NCBI GenBank assembly: GCA_017535635.1
Contig: JAFXTU010000040.1
Coordinates: forward strand, 24,208 to 88,207
Length of the DNA: 64,000 nt
Direction of reading: 5' to 3'
Source of the DNA: Oscillospiraceae bacterium
Lineage (GTDB): Bacteria > Bacillota > Clostridia > Oscillospirales > Oscillospiraceae
Made by a program: the position numbers and the translations under genes
Shown: positions 40,056 to 49,335 of the stretch, piece by piece
How the letters are laid out: each line of letters opens with the position of its first letter
Position numbering within the stretch: position 1 is the first letter of the stretch
Notes under the pieces: generated by a model
The model's database searches: none
The model's input: only the letters and a program-made list of their open reading frames with translations
Told to the model about the DNA's origin: nothing

Positions 40056-40090
40056 GACCCCGGCCTCCGCCCTGGGGCGGACCTGGGGTC
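40056..40090 (+). promoter_or_regulatory. Leader hairpin before the CobW-type gene
   Basis: GACCCC (40056-40061) pairs with GGGGTC (40085-40090) and an inner CCGCCC/GGGCGG stem caps it. It lies in the leader directly upstream of the SD and could be an attenuator or mRNA stabiliser. Confidence 0.5.
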
Positions 40091-40110
40091 TGACAGAGGT
40101 GAATGTTACC

Positions 40111-41250
40111 ATGACGGAAATTGATATCATCTCCGGTTTTTTGGGCGCAGGCAAGACCACCCTCATCCGGAAGCTCATCAAGGAGGCCTATGCCGGGCAG
40201 CAGCTGGTGCTCATCGAGAACGAATTCGGGGAGATCGGCATCGACGGCGGCTTCCTGAAGGAGGCGGGCATCCAGATCACGGAGATGAACTCCGGCTGCA
40301 TCTGCTGCAGCCTGGTGGGGGACTTCTCCAAGGCCCTCAGCGAGGTGATGGAGCGCTTCCACCCCGACCGCATTCTCATTGAGCCCAGCGGCGTGGGGAA
40401 GCTCAGCGACGTGGACGCCGCCGTGAAGAAGCTGGACCGGGACGACTGGCGGCCCGGCAGCAAGATTACCGTGGCGGACGCTCTGCGGGCGAAGATGTAC
40501 CTGAAGAACTTCGGGGAATTCTATAAGGACCAGGTGGAGGCGGCGGACTTGATCGTCCTGAGCCGCACCGGGGATATTTCCCCGGAAAAGCTGGAGGCGA
40601 CCCTTGCCCTTCTCCGGGAGATCCACCCCGGCGCCAGCATCGTCACCACCCCCTGGGAGCAGCTGGACGGAAAGCAGATCGCCGAGGCCGCCCGGCAGAG
40701 CACCAACTGGCAGGAGGCCCTGCTGAAGGCCGAGGTCCCGGAGGAGCACGACGAGGACTGCGATTGTGAGGAGTGCCGGGAGCATCACCACGACCACGAG
40801 CATCATCACCACGATGACGACCATGAGCACGGGCATGAGCATCACCACCATCATGACGATGATGACGATGATGACGAGCATCATCACCACGACCATGACC
40901 ATGACGACGACCACGAGCATCATCACCACGACCACCATCACCACCATCACCACGACGGGGAGCACGACGCGGACGAGGTCTTCACCTCCTGGGGCCGGGA
41001 GACGGCCAGGGCCTATTCGGAAGCCGAGCTGGAAGGGATCCTGGAGGCGCTGAACGACGAGGAGAAGTACGGTGCGGTCCTCCGCTCTAAGGGAATCCTG
41101 CCCGCCAGCGACGGGGAGTGGCTCTACTTCGACTTCGTGCCCGGGGAGAAGAGCCTCCGCCGGGGTGAGGCTCAGGTGACGGGGCGGCTGGTGGTCATCG
41201 GCGCGGAGCTGAAGGAGGACGCCCTCAGCGCGCTGTTCGGAGGGATCTGA
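40111..41250 (+). CDS. CobW/COG0523 family GTPase metallochaperone with His/Asp-rich insert
   Basis: A 379-residue G3E GTPase; ATG 40111 is 8 bases after GAGGTGA. Walker A is 'GFLGAGKTT' (residues 9-17), the metal-binding CxCC is Cys63-Ile-Cys65-Cys66, and 'VLIENEFGEIGID' and 'LIEPSGVGK' are further G3E motifs. Between about 225 and 286 a long stretch is almost only His, Asp and Glu, a likely metal store. The C-terminal CobW domain follows. The family hands zinc, cobalt or other metals to client proteins using GTP. The partner gene follows after a single base. Confidence 0.93.
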   Translation: MTEIDIISGFLGAGKTTLIRKLIKEAYAGQQLVLIENEFGEIGIDGGFLKEAGIQITEMNSGCICCSLVGDFSKALSEVMERFHPDRILIEPSGVGKLSDVDAAVKKLDRDDWRPGSKITVADALRAKMYLKNFGEFYKDQVEAADLIVLSRTGDISPEKLEATLALLREIHPGASIVTTPWEQLDGKQIAEAARQSTNWQEALLKAEVPEEHDEDCDCEECREHHHDHEHHHHDDDHEHGHEHHHHHDDDDDDDEHHHHDHDHDDDHEHHHHDHHHHHHHDGEHDADEVFTSWGRETARAYSEAELEGILEALNDEEKYGAVLRSKGILPASDGEWLYFDFVPGEKSLRRGEAQVTGRLVVIGAELKEDALSALFGGI

Positions 41251-41251
41251 C

Positions 41252-42205
41252 ATGGCAAAAAGCAAGAAACGGGAGGACATCGGGGTCTACTTCTTCGAGG
41301 GCTACCTGGAGGGGGGCAAGACCACCTACATCCAGAGCCTGATCGACGACCCCAAGTTGCCGGAGGATCTGCGCATCCTCATCCTCCAGACGGAGGAGGG
41401 CATGGAGGAGCTGACGCCGCCCCCCGGCCGGGCCATCTTCGTGGAGCAGCTGGAGGGCTGGGAGGACGTGACGCTGGAGCATCTGGCCGCCCTGGAGGAC
41501 AAGACCGACTGCAACACCATCATGGTGGAGCTCAACGGCATGTGGCAGGAGGTGGACTTCTTCCAGAAGATGCCGGAGAACTGGTATCCCTTCCGGAAGT
41601 TCGTCATCGCCGACGCCCGGAGCTTCGTGACCTACAACAACAACATGCGGGCCCTGACGGCGGACAAGCTGCGGGAGAGCACCGTGGTGGTCTTTAACCG
41701 GGCGGACGCCAAGGCAGACCGGGACGCCCTGCGGAAAATCGTCCGGGCCGCCTCCCGCCAGGTCCCCATCTATTTCCAGTCCCCCGGCGGGAAAGAGGAG
41801 TACGACGATACCCCCATCGAGCTGCCCTACGACCTCTCCGCTCCCATCGTGGAGATCGAAGACCGGGACTACGCCGAGTGGGAACGGGACATCTCGGAAG
41901 AGCCGGAGAAATACGACGGGAAGATCCTGCGTCTCCGGGGCTTCGCCGTGAAGAGCAAGGACAAGCGGAAGGGCCACTTCGGCTTCGGGCGGCAGGTGAT
42001 GACCTGCTGCGAGGCGGACATCGCCTTCCTGGGCTTCCCCGCCATCGCCAGTGAATCCAACACCCCCGTCCCCGGCAGCTGGGTGGAGCTCACCGCCCAG
42101 GTCTCCCTGGGGCATACGAAGCAGGGAGAGCCCCTCCCCTGCCTGATGGTGGTCACCTGCGACAAGGCGGAAAAGCCGGAAAACACTTTAGCGACGTTTT
42201 ATTAA
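41252..42205 (+). CDS. CobW-like P-loop protein with TIGR03943-like C-terminal domain
   Basis: A 317-residue protein encoded one base after the metallochaperone. Its N-terminal half resembles a G3E GTPase with Walker A 'EGYLEGGKTTY' (about residues 16-26) and 'VVFNRADAKADRDALRKIV' as a base-recognition-like loop, but the CxCC metal motif is missing. The C-terminal ~110 residues ('YDGKILRLRGFAV', 'FGFGRQVMTCCEADIAFLGFPA', 'GSWVELTAQV') resemble the YcgQ/TIGR03943 membrane-associated family that often pairs with permeases. It carries two adjacent Cys ('TCCEAD'). Probably acts with the upstream chaperone in metal supply (inference). Confidence 0.75.
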   Translation: MAKSKKREDIGVYFFEGYLEGGKTTYIQSLIDDPKLPEDLRILILQTEEGMEELTPPPGRAIFVEQLEGWEDVTLEHLAALEDKTDCNTIMVELNGMWQEVDFFQKMPENWYPFRKFVIADARSFVTYNNNMRALTADKLRESTVVVFNRADAKADRDALRKIVRAASRQVPIYFQSPGGKEEYDDTPIELPYDLSAPIVEIEDRDYAEWERDISEEPEKYDGKILRLRGFAVKSKDKRKGHFGFGRQVMTCCEADIAFLGFPAIASESNTPVPGSWVELTAQVSLGHTKQGEPLPCLMVVTCDKAEKPENTLATFY

Positions 42206-42206
42206 A

Positions 42207-42328
42207 AGTGAGGAGTGTGAAGTGAGGAGTGAGGAGTTAAGGTATCCCTTCGGGATGTTTTTTAATTCCGCCGCCGAAGGCGGCGCACCACAACTCCTGA
42301 CTCCTCATTCCTAACTCCTCACTCATTC
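42207..42328. repeat. Fold-back heptamer element, copy 1 (flanks polC-htrA)
   Basis: Starts two bases after a stop codon. The left arm has GGAGTGA-type heptamers, the centre two small hairpins (around 42242-42258 and 42268-42285) and the right arm ACTCCTN heptamers complementary to the left. A largely identical element lies in inverted orientation at 47652-47760. Confidence 0.8.
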
Positions 42329-42365
42329 GGAACGGTTCGCTTATTTCGGAAACTTGGGAGATAAC

Positions 42366-45300
42366 ATGGGACAGGTACGCTGCGCTTTTTTGGAAATGTT
42401 TCCCTTCTGCGCTCCGTCGGAGGGGAGCGGAAACGAGGCCATCCTCCGGCCCTTTGCCCAGGCCACGATCTTCGAGGCCCAGGTGGACCGGGAACGGGCG
42501 GTCATGTCCCTGTCCGTAGAGTTCCCGGAGCCGCCGGCCCCCGTGGCCGTCAGCACCGCGGAGGAGTACATCGCCCGCAATTACAACCTGTCCCGGATGG
42601 ACCTCCGCCCCTTCGTCCCGGATACCCGGGGAAAGAAGGCGGACAAGGAGAAGTCCAGGCAGCTCTGGGGCCGGAAGCTGCAGGGAAAGGCCACGCCCAT
42701 CTCGGAGCTTACCCCGGAATCCGGGCGGAGCGTGATCACCGGGGAGGTCTTCGGACGGGAGCTGAAGGAGACCCGGGGCGGCCGGAAGATCCTCTCCTTC
42801 AACGTCACCGACGACGAGGGGAGCATTCGTGTCTCCCGCTTCCTCCAGGACGGGGACAAGCCTCTGGAGGACATCCAGGACGGGATGTACGTCTCCGTGG
42901 GCGGGGACGTGAGCTACGACCGCTGGCACGGGGACATCGCCATGGCCCCCACCGGGGTGCTGCGCCTCCCTAAGCCCAGGCGGGAGGACCTGGCCGAGGG
43001 AGAAAAGCGGGTGGAGCTCCACGCCCACAGCCGCCTGAGCCAGCTGGACGGCCTTACCGACATCACGAAGCTGGTGGAGACCGCCGCCCGCTTCGGCCAT
43101 AAGGCCATCGCCCTCACGGACCACGGGATCGTGCAGGGCTATCCGGAGCTGTGCTCTGCCGGGAAGAAATACGGCATCAAGGTCATTTACGGCCTGGAGG
43201 GCTATTACACTAACGACGTGGACGACCGGGTGGCCGTCTCCGGGGAGCAGGACGCCTCCTTCGAGGATGAATTCGTGGTCTTCGACCTGGAGACCACCGG
43301 CCTGCGCTCCGACCGGGACCGGATCATCGAGATCGGCGCCGTGCTCATGAAGCAGGGGAAGGAACTGGCGCGCTTCCAGACCTTTGTGGACCCGGACCGG
43401 CCCATCCCCGCGGAGATCACGAACCTCACCGGCATCCGGGACGAGGACGTGGCCGCCTCGCCCAAGGAAGGAGAGGCCGTCCGGGCCTTCCTGGACTTCG
43501 CCGGGGACCGGGTCCTCTGCGGCCACAACGCGGACTTCGATATGGGCTTTCTGGCCGAGGCCTGTTTCCGGCAGGGCATCCCCTTCGACAAGACCAGCAT
43601 CGACACCCTCATTCTCAGCCAGAGCCTCCTGGATCTGCGGAAGAACAGCCTGGACGCCGTGGCGAACTACCTGGGCCTTCCGGAGTTCCGGCACCACCGG
43701 GCCTCCGACGACGCCCTCACCTGCGGCCTGCTGCTGGAGGCCTTCTTCGGGCGTCTGCGGGAGCGGGGCCTGGGGCGGATCGGGGAGCTGGGGCCCCTCA
43801 TTTCGGAGCTGCGCCGGGACTACGACGGGAAGCGGCAGCCCAAGCACATCATCATCCTGGTGAAGGAGCAGAAGGGCATCCGCAACCTCTACGAGCTGGT
43901 GTCCCGGGCCCACCTGGAGCACTTCAAAAAATACCCCATCATCCCCAAGAGCCTGCTGATGGAGCTGCGGGAGGGGCTGATCCTGGGCTCCGCCTGCGAG
44001 GCGGGCGAGCTGTTCCGGGCCATCACCGGCGGCCGGAGCCTTCGGGAGCTGAAGCGGATCGCTTCGTTTTACGATTTCCTGGAGATCCAGCCCCTGTGCA
44101 ACAACGCCTTCCTGCTGCGAAACGGCACCGCGAAGAGCGAGGAGGAGCTGGAGGACTACAACCGGAAGGTGGTGCTCCTGGGCTCCCTCCTGGGCAAGCC
44201 CGTGGCGGCCACCGGGGACGTACACTTCCTGGAGCCCCGGGACGAGGTGTTCCGGCGGATCCTCCTGAGCAACAAGTTTTCCGACTGCGACGAGCCCCTG
44301 CCCCTCTACTTCAAGACCACCGATGAGATGCTGGAGGAATTCAGCTACCTGGGAGAGGAGAAGGCATATGAGGTGGTGGTGGAGAACCCGAACCTCATCG
44401 CGGAGAGCATCGAAGAGGTGGCCCCCCTCCCCACGGGGCTCTTCCCCCCCAAGATCGAAAATTCCGAGCAGCAGCTCAAGGACCTTTGCTATGAAAAGAT
44501 GCACCGCCTCTACGGGGACGAGCCCCCCGCCCTGGTGAAGGAGCGGATGGAAACGGAGCTGGGCAATATCTGCTCCCGGGGCTACGACGTGATCTACATG
44601 TCCGCCGTAAAGCTGGTGCAGAAGAGTAACGCCGCAGGCTACCTGGTAGGGAGCCGGGGCAGCGTGGGCTCTTCTCTCGTGGCCTACATGTCCGGCATCA
44701 CGGAGGTGAACGCCCTCCCCTCCCACTACCGCTGTCCCCAGTGCCGCCATGTGGACTTTGAGAGCGGCAAGGACTACGCCTGCGGCCCGGACATGCCGGA
44801 CCGGGACTGCCCCGTCTGCGGCGCAAGGCTCACGAAGGACGGCTACAACATCCCCTTCGAGACCTTCCTGGGCTTCGGGGGCGACAAGGTGCCGGACATC
44901 GACCTGAACTTCTCCGGGGAGTACCAGGCCAGGGCCCACCGGGACACCATCGAGCTCTTCGGCGCCGACCACGTCTTCCGGGCCGGGACCATCGGCACCA
45001 TCGCGGAGAAAACGGCCTACGGCTATGTGAAGAAATACATGGAGGAGCGGGGGCGGCAGGTCTCCAAGGTGGAGGAGACCCGGCTGGCCCTGGGCCTCAC
45101 CGGGGTCAAGCGCACTTCCGGGCAGCACCCCGGCGGCCTGGTGGTCATCCCCCAGGACAAATCCATCTACGACTTCTGCCCGGTGCAGCACCCGGCGGAC
45201 GACCCGGACACGGACATCATCACCACCCATTTTGAATACCATTCCATGGAGTCCAACCTGCTGAAGCTGGACATGCTGGGCCACGACGACCCCACCATGA

Positions 45301-46316
45301 TCCACATGCTGGAGGAGCTGACGGGGGTGGACGTGAAGGAGCTGCCCCTGGACGATCCCGGGACCATGCTCCTCTTCCGCACGCCGGAGGCCCTGGGCAT
45401 CCCGGACGGAGACCCCATCATCGGCCACACCGGCTCCATCGCCGTGCCGGAATTCGGCACCAAGTTTACCCGGGAAATGCTGGTGGACACCCAGCCGGAG
45501 AAGATGAGCACCCTGGTACGCCTGTCCGGCTTCTCCCACGGCACCGACGTGTGGCTGGGCAACGCCAAGGACATCATCGACAGCGGCACCGCTTCCGTCG
45601 ACGAGGCCATCGGCTGCCGGGACGACATCATGCTCACCCTCATCGACTACGACCTCCCCGCCAAGCGGGCCTTCAAGATCATGGAGACCGTCCGGAAGGG
45701 CAAGGGCCTGGCGGAGGACATGGAGGCGGACATGCGCCAAAAGGGCGTCCCGGGCTGGTACATCGACTCCTGCAAGAAAATCAAGTACCTCTTCCCCAAG
45801 GCCCACGCCGTGGCCTACGTCATGATGGCCCTGCGCATCGCCTGGTTCAAGGTCCATATGCCCCTGGCCTTCTACTGCGCCTACTTCTCCATCCGCTGTC
45901 CGGCCTTCGACCTGAAGATCGCCTCGGCGGGGGTGGACGCGGTGCGCCGGAAGATCAATGAGCTGGGGCGGAACATGAACGAGCTGAAGCAGGCGGAGAA
46001 GGACCTCTTTATCGGCCTGGAGGTGGTCTACGAATTCTACCTCCGGGGCTTCCGCTTCGCCCCCGTGGACCTGAAAAAGAGCCACGCCACCCGCTTCCGC
46101 ATCGAAGGGGACACCCTCATTCCCCCCTTCACCGCCATCGCGGGCCTGGGGGAGGCCGCCGCCTGGGACATCTATGAGAAGCGGGACCGGGACTTCACCT
46201 CCGTGGAGGAGGTGGCCCTGGCCTGCCCGAAGGTCAGCAAGACCCACATCGAAGAATTGAAGTCCGCCGGAGCCTTTGGGGATATGCCGGATTCGGCGCA
46301 GATGTCGTTCTTCTAG
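42366..46316 (+). CDS. polC: DNA polymerase III alpha subunit, PolC type
   Basis: A 1316-residue replicative polymerase of low-GC Gram-positive type. Start ATG 42366 with GGGAG; a TTG four codons earlier is less likely. Order: N-terminal region, OB fold (about 120-185), PHP domain beginning 'VELHAHSRLSQLDG' (216), inserted 3'-5' exonuclease with 'FVVFDLETTGL' (303) and 'ICGHNADFDMGF'-like motifs, then the polymerase core. The core has a zinc-binding Cys cluster (about 790-820), 'PDIDLNFSGEY' (about 843) with the catalytic Asp pair, and 'TIGTIAEKTAYGYVKKYMEE'. Slightly shorter than the 1430-1440 residues common in the family, mainly at the N terminus. A heptamer element follows directly after the stop. 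Confidence 0.97.
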   Translation: MGQVRCAFLEMFPFCAPSEGSGNEAILRPFAQATIFEAQVDRERAVMSLSVEFPEPPAPVAVSTAEEYIARNYNLSRMDLRPFVPDTRGKKADKEKSRQLWGRKLQGKATPISELTPESGRSVITGEVFGRELKETRGGRKILSFNVTDDEGSIRVSRFLQDGDKPLEDIQDGMYVSVGGDVSYDRWHGDIAMAPTGVLRLPKPRREDLAEGEKRVELHAHSRLSQLDGLTDITKLVETAARFGHKAIALTDHGIVQGYPELCSAGKKYGIKVIYGLEGYYTNDVDDRVAVSGEQDASFEDEFVVFDLETTGLRSDRDRIIEIGAVLMKQGKELARFQTFVDPDRPIPAEITNLTGIRDEDVAASPKEGEAVRAFLDFAGDRVLCGHNADFDMGFLAEACFRQGIPFDKTSIDTLILSQSLLDLRKNSLDAVANYLGLPEFRHHRASDDALTCGLLLEAFFGRLRERGLGRIGELGPLISELRRDYDGKRQPKHIIILVKEQKGIRNLYELVSRAHLEHFKKYPIIPKSLLMELREGLILGSACEAGELFRAITGGRSLRELKRIASFYDFLEIQPLCNNAFLLRNGTAKSEEELEDYNRKVVLLGSLLGKPVAATGDVHFLEPRDEVFRRILLSNKFSDCDEPLPLYFKTTDEMLEEFSYLGEEKAYEVVVENPNLIAESIEEVAPLPTGLFPPKIENSEQQLKDLCYEKMHRLYGDEPPALVKERMETELGNICSRGYDVIYMSAVKLVQKSNAAGYLVGSRGSVGSSLVAYMSGITEVNALPSHYRCPQCRHVDFESGKDYACGPDMPDRDCPVCGARLTKDGYNIPFETFLGFGGDKVPDIDLNFSGEYQARAHRDTIELFGADHVFRAGTIGTIAEKTAYGYVKKYMEERGRQVSKVEETRLALGLTGVKRTSGQHPGGLVVIPQDKSIYDFCPVQHPADDPDTDIITTHFEYHSMESNLLKLDMLGHDDPTMIHMLEELTGVDVKELPLDDPGTMLLFRTPEALGIPDGDPIIGHTGSIAVPEFGTKFTREMLVDTQPEKMSTLVRLSGFSHGTDVWLGNAKDIIDSGTASVDEAIGCRDDIMLTLIDYDLPAKRAFKIMETVRKGKGLAEDMEADMRQKGVPGWYIDSCKKIKYLFPKAHAVAYVMMALRIAWFKVHMPLAFYCAYFSIRCPAFDLKIASAGVDAVRRKINELGRNMNELKQAEKDLFIGLEVVYEFYLRGFRFAPVDLKKSHATRFRIEGDTLIPPFTAIAGLGEAAAWDIYEKRDRDFTSVEEVALACPKVSKTHIEELKSAGAFGDMPDSAQMSFF

Positions 46317-46443
46317 TGAGGAGTTAGGAGTGAGGAGTGAGGAGTGAAGGAGCCGCCTTCGGCGGTTATTAAATTTTTACTCAAATCCATCGCCGAAGGC
46401 GATACCGCAACTCCACTCTCCACTCTCCAAACTCCACTCTCTG
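46317..46443. repeat. Fold-back heptamer element between polC and the htrA-type gene
   Basis: Begins at the base after the polC stop codon. Left arm GGAGTGA/GGAGTTA units; central hairpins GCCGCCTTCGGCGG and CGCCGAAGGCG; right arm ACTCTCC units. Its 46384-46414 part is identical to 23984-24014. Confidence 0.8.
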
Positions 46444-46496
46444 AAAACGCATGTTTTCAAAGGAACCGCAAAAACTACCCCAAAAGGAGGATGCCC

Positions 46497-47648
46497 ATGG
46501 AACGCTACGATCAAAACGAAGCCCCCCGGCGGAAAAAACGGGGCGGACGGTTTTTTCTCGCCGCGCTGCTGGTGCTGGTCCTCTGCGTCCTTGGCTACGG
46601 GACCGGGGTGGCGCTGCGGGAGCTGGGGAAGCTGCGGATCATCCCCCTTTCCCAGAAGCCTCCCATCTACCGGATGGCACAGGCGCCCTCCGGCGAGCGG
46701 GTCCTGAGCGCCCTTCCCATGGAGGGGGAGCTGCCCGCCTCGGAGATCTACCGGCTGCTGAGTCCCTGCTGCGTGGGCGTGACCACCAGCACCACCTCCA
46801 CCAACATCTTCGGACAGGTGACGAGGGGCGCCATCTCCGGCTCCGGCTTCCTGATCAGCGCCGACGGCTATCTTCTCACCAACTACCACGTGATCGAGAC
46901 CGCCCTGGAAAGGGAGCTGCCGGTGAAGGTGATGCTCTGGTCCGGGCAGGAGTATACCGCCCGGATCGTGGGGGGCGACAGCGCCAGCGACGTGGCCCTG
47001 CTGAAGATCCAGGGGGAAAACTTCCCCTACGCCACCCTGGGAAGCTTTGAGGAGACCCAGGTGGGCGAGCAGATCTACGTCATCGGCAATCCCCTGGGCG
47101 AGCTCACCTATTCCATGACGGCGGGCATCGTCTCCGCCCTGGACCGGAGCATCCCCGTGAGCAATACCCTTTCCATCGACATGTTCCAGATCGACGCCGC
47201 CATCAACAGCGGCAATTCCGGCGGCCCCATCATCAACCGCTTCGGCCAGGTCATCGGCCTGGCCTCGGCCAAGTACTCCTCCTCCGGGGTGGAGGGCCTG
47301 GCCTTCGGCATCCCCATCAACAACGCGATCAAGGTGGTGGACGACGTCTCCAGTTACGGTTATGTCCGGGGCAGACCCTGGCTGGGCATCACCGTGGGGA
47401 ACGCCTCCGACTACGGCTTCGAGCCCGGCGGCATCGTCAGGGAGGTGGTCCCCGGCTCCGCCGCCGAAAAGGCGGGGCTGAGGGTGGACGACATCATCCT
47501 GGAGGCCGGGGGCAGGACCATCGGCGGCCTGGCGGACCTCCTGCGGGCGAAAAACGACTGGTCTGCCGGGGACACCATCGAGCTGCTGATCCTCCGGGAA
47601 GGGGAGCGGATCACGATCCGGATTACTTTGGACGAGGAAAAACCGTAG
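46497..47648 (+). CDS. HtrA/DegP-type trypsin-like serine protease with PDZ domain
   Basis: A 383-residue membrane-anchored protease; ATG 46497 is six bases after AAAGGAGG, which abuts an earlier ATG. One TM (about residues 20-42) anchors it outward. Catalytic triad: His131 in 'NYHVIE', Asp165 in 'SASDVALLK', Ser241 in 'GNSGGP'. A C-terminal PDZ domain (about 290-375) has 'GRPWLGITV', 'EVVPGSAAEKAGLRVDDIILEAGG'. It would degrade or refold damaged exported proteins at the membrane. The gap upstream to polC is filled by a repeat element, so a separate promoter is likely. Confidence 0.93.
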   Translation: MERYDQNEAPRRKKRGGRFFLAALLVLVLCVLGYGTGVALRELGKLRIIPLSQKPPIYRMAQAPSGERVLSALPMEGELPASEIYRLLSPCCVGVTTSTTSTNIFGQVTRGAISGSGFLISADGYLLTNYHVIETALERELPVKVMLWSGQEYTARIVGGDSASDVALLKIQGENFPYATLGSFEETQVGEQIYVIGNPLGELTYSMTAGIVSALDRSIPVSNTLSIDMFQIDAAINSGNSGGPIINRFGQVIGLASAKYSSSGVEGLAFGIPINNAIKVVDDVSSYGYVRGRPWLGITVGNASDYGFEPGGIVREVVPGSAAEKAGLRVDDIILEAGGRTIGGLADLLRAKNDWSAGDTIELLILREGERITIRITLDEEKP

Positions 47649-47651
47649 TTC

Positions 47652-47760
47652 AGTTAGGAGTTAGAAGTTAGGAGTTGCGGTGCGCCGCCTCTGGCGGCGA
47701 GATTTAAATCATCCCGAAGGGATACCTTAACTCCTCACCCCTCACTTCACACTCCTCACT
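47652..47760. repeat. Fold-back heptamer element, copy 2 (inverted relative to 42207)
   Basis: Its reverse complement matches 42207-42328 across both heptamer arms and the hairpins. It starts right after the stop codon of the htrA-type gene and ends at the bidirectional terminator. Confidence 0.8.
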
Positions 47761-47761
47761 G

Positions 47762-47803
47762 AAAAAACTTCCCGGCTCTCCGCGGAGAGCCGGGAAGTTT
47801 TTT
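47762..47803. terminator. Bidirectional terminator, perfect 42-bp palindrome
   Basis: A21-nt arm beginning AAAAAACTTCCC (47762-47782) is followed directly by its exact complement (47783-47803), giving T6 on each strand. It lies between the convergent htrA-type gene and the minus-strand gene whose stop codon is at 47805. Confidence 0.9.
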
Positions 47804-47804
47804 C

Positions 47805-48920
47805 CTAAATGCTGCCGTTGCGGACCTTGTTCTTGAAGGCGGTCAGGTCCTTTTTGAAGAGCTTCTGCTTTTCCTTATCGAAGCCCACGGTGAGGGGGAA
47901 GCCCCGGCTCTGGATGCAGGCGATGGCCTTCTCCGTCTCGCTCTCGCCGGAGAGCTTCACCACCGCCTCCTCTCCCCGCTCGGTCTTGAGGACCAGCCGC
48001 CAGCGGAGGGAGCCGCCCTCCTGACGCTTGCTGCGGGGGTAGGCCCAGAGGATCTCCTTCAGCTCCAGGACCTGGGTGAAGAGGGGCCCGGCGGCCCAGA
48101 GGAAGTCGTGGCCGATGATGAGCTGGGGCCCGAAGACCTCGGCGGTGTTGTAGTCCGTGGCCAGCCGGTTCTGTCCGAACTGCCGGACGGCGGCCCGGGT
48201 GGGCTTCTCCCAGAGACCCAGGAAGACGGTCACCGCCAGGGCGACGGCGCCCAGGAAAAGGATCAGCGCCAGGACGCTGAGGGTCTTGACCAGGCCGCCG
48301 CTGCGCGCGCCCAGCCAGCCCGTATTCAGCTGCACCGGCAGGATCACCGCGTCCAGATAGGCGCTGTAATCCCCGGTTTCTGCCCCGGCGTAGGCACTCA
48401 GGTCTGCCCCGGTGAGCCGGTCCGTCAGGGCGTTGGCATTGATCTGATGCGCCGTGATCCACTCCCGCAGCTGCTTGTCCACGGAATTGGGGACCCGGTT
48501 CAGGGTGCCCTTCAGCTCCCCGAAGTCCAGCTCCAGGACGCTGCCCACCTTGCCGGCTTCCACCAGGGCCGAGCGGTTCTCGTACTGCTCCAGCAGGGCG
48601 GCATAGGGCTTGGTGAGCCGGAGGATCAGGTACTTCCCGTCCCGGACCCAGAGGCAGTACCGCTCCCGCACCACGGGCTGCCCGTCGTCCCCGGCGTAGC
48701 CGTAGACGGCGAAGGTATCCGTCACGTCCTCCACCGGGAGGGTGACGTAGGTCCCCGGCAGCGGCTCAGAGAGGGAGGCCAGGGGCACGGGCTTTTGAAA
48801 CAGATAGCGGAAGCCGAAGCCGCTGATCCACAGCAGGAGAACAGCCAGCAGCACCAGGACCCCCATCGCGGGTCCCAGGAAGCGGAGATACCGCTTCCGT
48901 ACAGCCATGCGCATCCTCAT
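47805..48920 (-). CDS. Two-TM membrane protein of unknown function
   Basis: A 371-residue protein with TM1 at about residues 15-36 and TM2 at about 212-234, and an extracytoplasmic domain of about 170 residues between. The cytoplasmic C-terminal part is mainly beta and helical ('GPQLIIGHDFLWAAG', 'LKEILWAYPRSKRQEGG', 'KAIACIQSRGFPLTVGFDKE') and resembles a PH-like fold, though this is a guess. The start may be any of three ATGs in the first five codons. It lies 3 nt after a small TM protein gene on the same strand. I do not recognise the family with certainty. Confidence 0.7.
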   Translation of the reverse strand: MRMRMAVRKRYLRFLGPAMGVLVLLAVLLLWISGFGFRYLFQKPVPLASLSEPLPGTYVTLPVEDVTDTFAVYGYAGDDGQPVVRERYCLWVRDGKYLILRLTKPYAALLEQYENRSALVEAGKVGSVLELDFGELKGTLNRVPNSVDKQLREWITAHQINANALTDRLTGADLSAYAGAETGDYSAYLDAVILPVQLNTGWLGARSGGLVKTLSVLALILFLGAVALAVTVFLGLWEKPTRAAVRQFGQNRLATDYNTAEVFGPQLIIGHDFLWAAGPLFTQVLELKEILWAYPRSKRQEGGSLRWRLVLKTERGEEAVVKLSGESETEKAIACIQSRGFPLTVGFDKEKQKLFKKDLTAFKNKVRNGSI

Positions 48921-48923
48921 GGC

Positions 48924-49130
48924 TTACAGGTCCGCGAAATCGTCGTCGTCCCGGCGGCGGGTCAGAGCGGCCTTGAGCCGGTCCAGCAGCTCCAGCGCCC
49001 GGGCAATGAGCCGGGCAAAGGCGTCCCGCAGCTGATCCCGGTAGGTGTAGGCCAGCCAGCACAGGACCGCCGCCAGGGCGCTCAGGAGCAGGGCGGCCAG
49101 GAGGGAGCGCAAGGGGGAATTCTTCTTCAT
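48924..49130 (-). CDS. Small single-pass membrane protein
   Basis: A 68-residue protein with SD GGAGGT eight bases before the ATG. A TM helix (about 8-28) is followed by an amphipathic helix and an acidic tail 'RRRDDDDFADL'. It is encoded just upstream of the two-TM protein and may be its small partner. No family recognised. Confidence 0.65.
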   Translation of the reverse strand: MKKNSPLRSLLAALLLSALAAVLCWLAYTYRDQLRDAFARLIARALELLDRLKAALTRRRDDDDFADL

Positions 49131-49335
49131 ATCGCAGTACCTCCGATCTTCTGTTCGGTTTCATTCAGGTGTTTTTTTATTGTACAGGAAATCGGAGCGG
49201 GATGCAAGACCCGGAACGGGCCTGCCGCAGAATAGGATCAGGAACCGGGGGCTTCCGGGATGCCGCTCCGCCAACCTTTTCCGGACTCATCGCCGGGGAC
49301 GACGCCTCCGCGCCTCTCCACGCACTGACCACCGG

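Noticed and set aside
42237..46247. A 1336-codon open frame antisense to polC
   Set aside because: It is the complement of an unmistakable PolC. High GC at third positions removes stop codons on the other strand; the translation is low-complexity His/Gly/Val/Gln-rich with no domain.
42207..47760. CRISPR arrays suggested by short repeats
   Set aside because: Repeats are 7-nt tandem units or fold-back elements without regularly sized unique spacers, and no cas genes are present.
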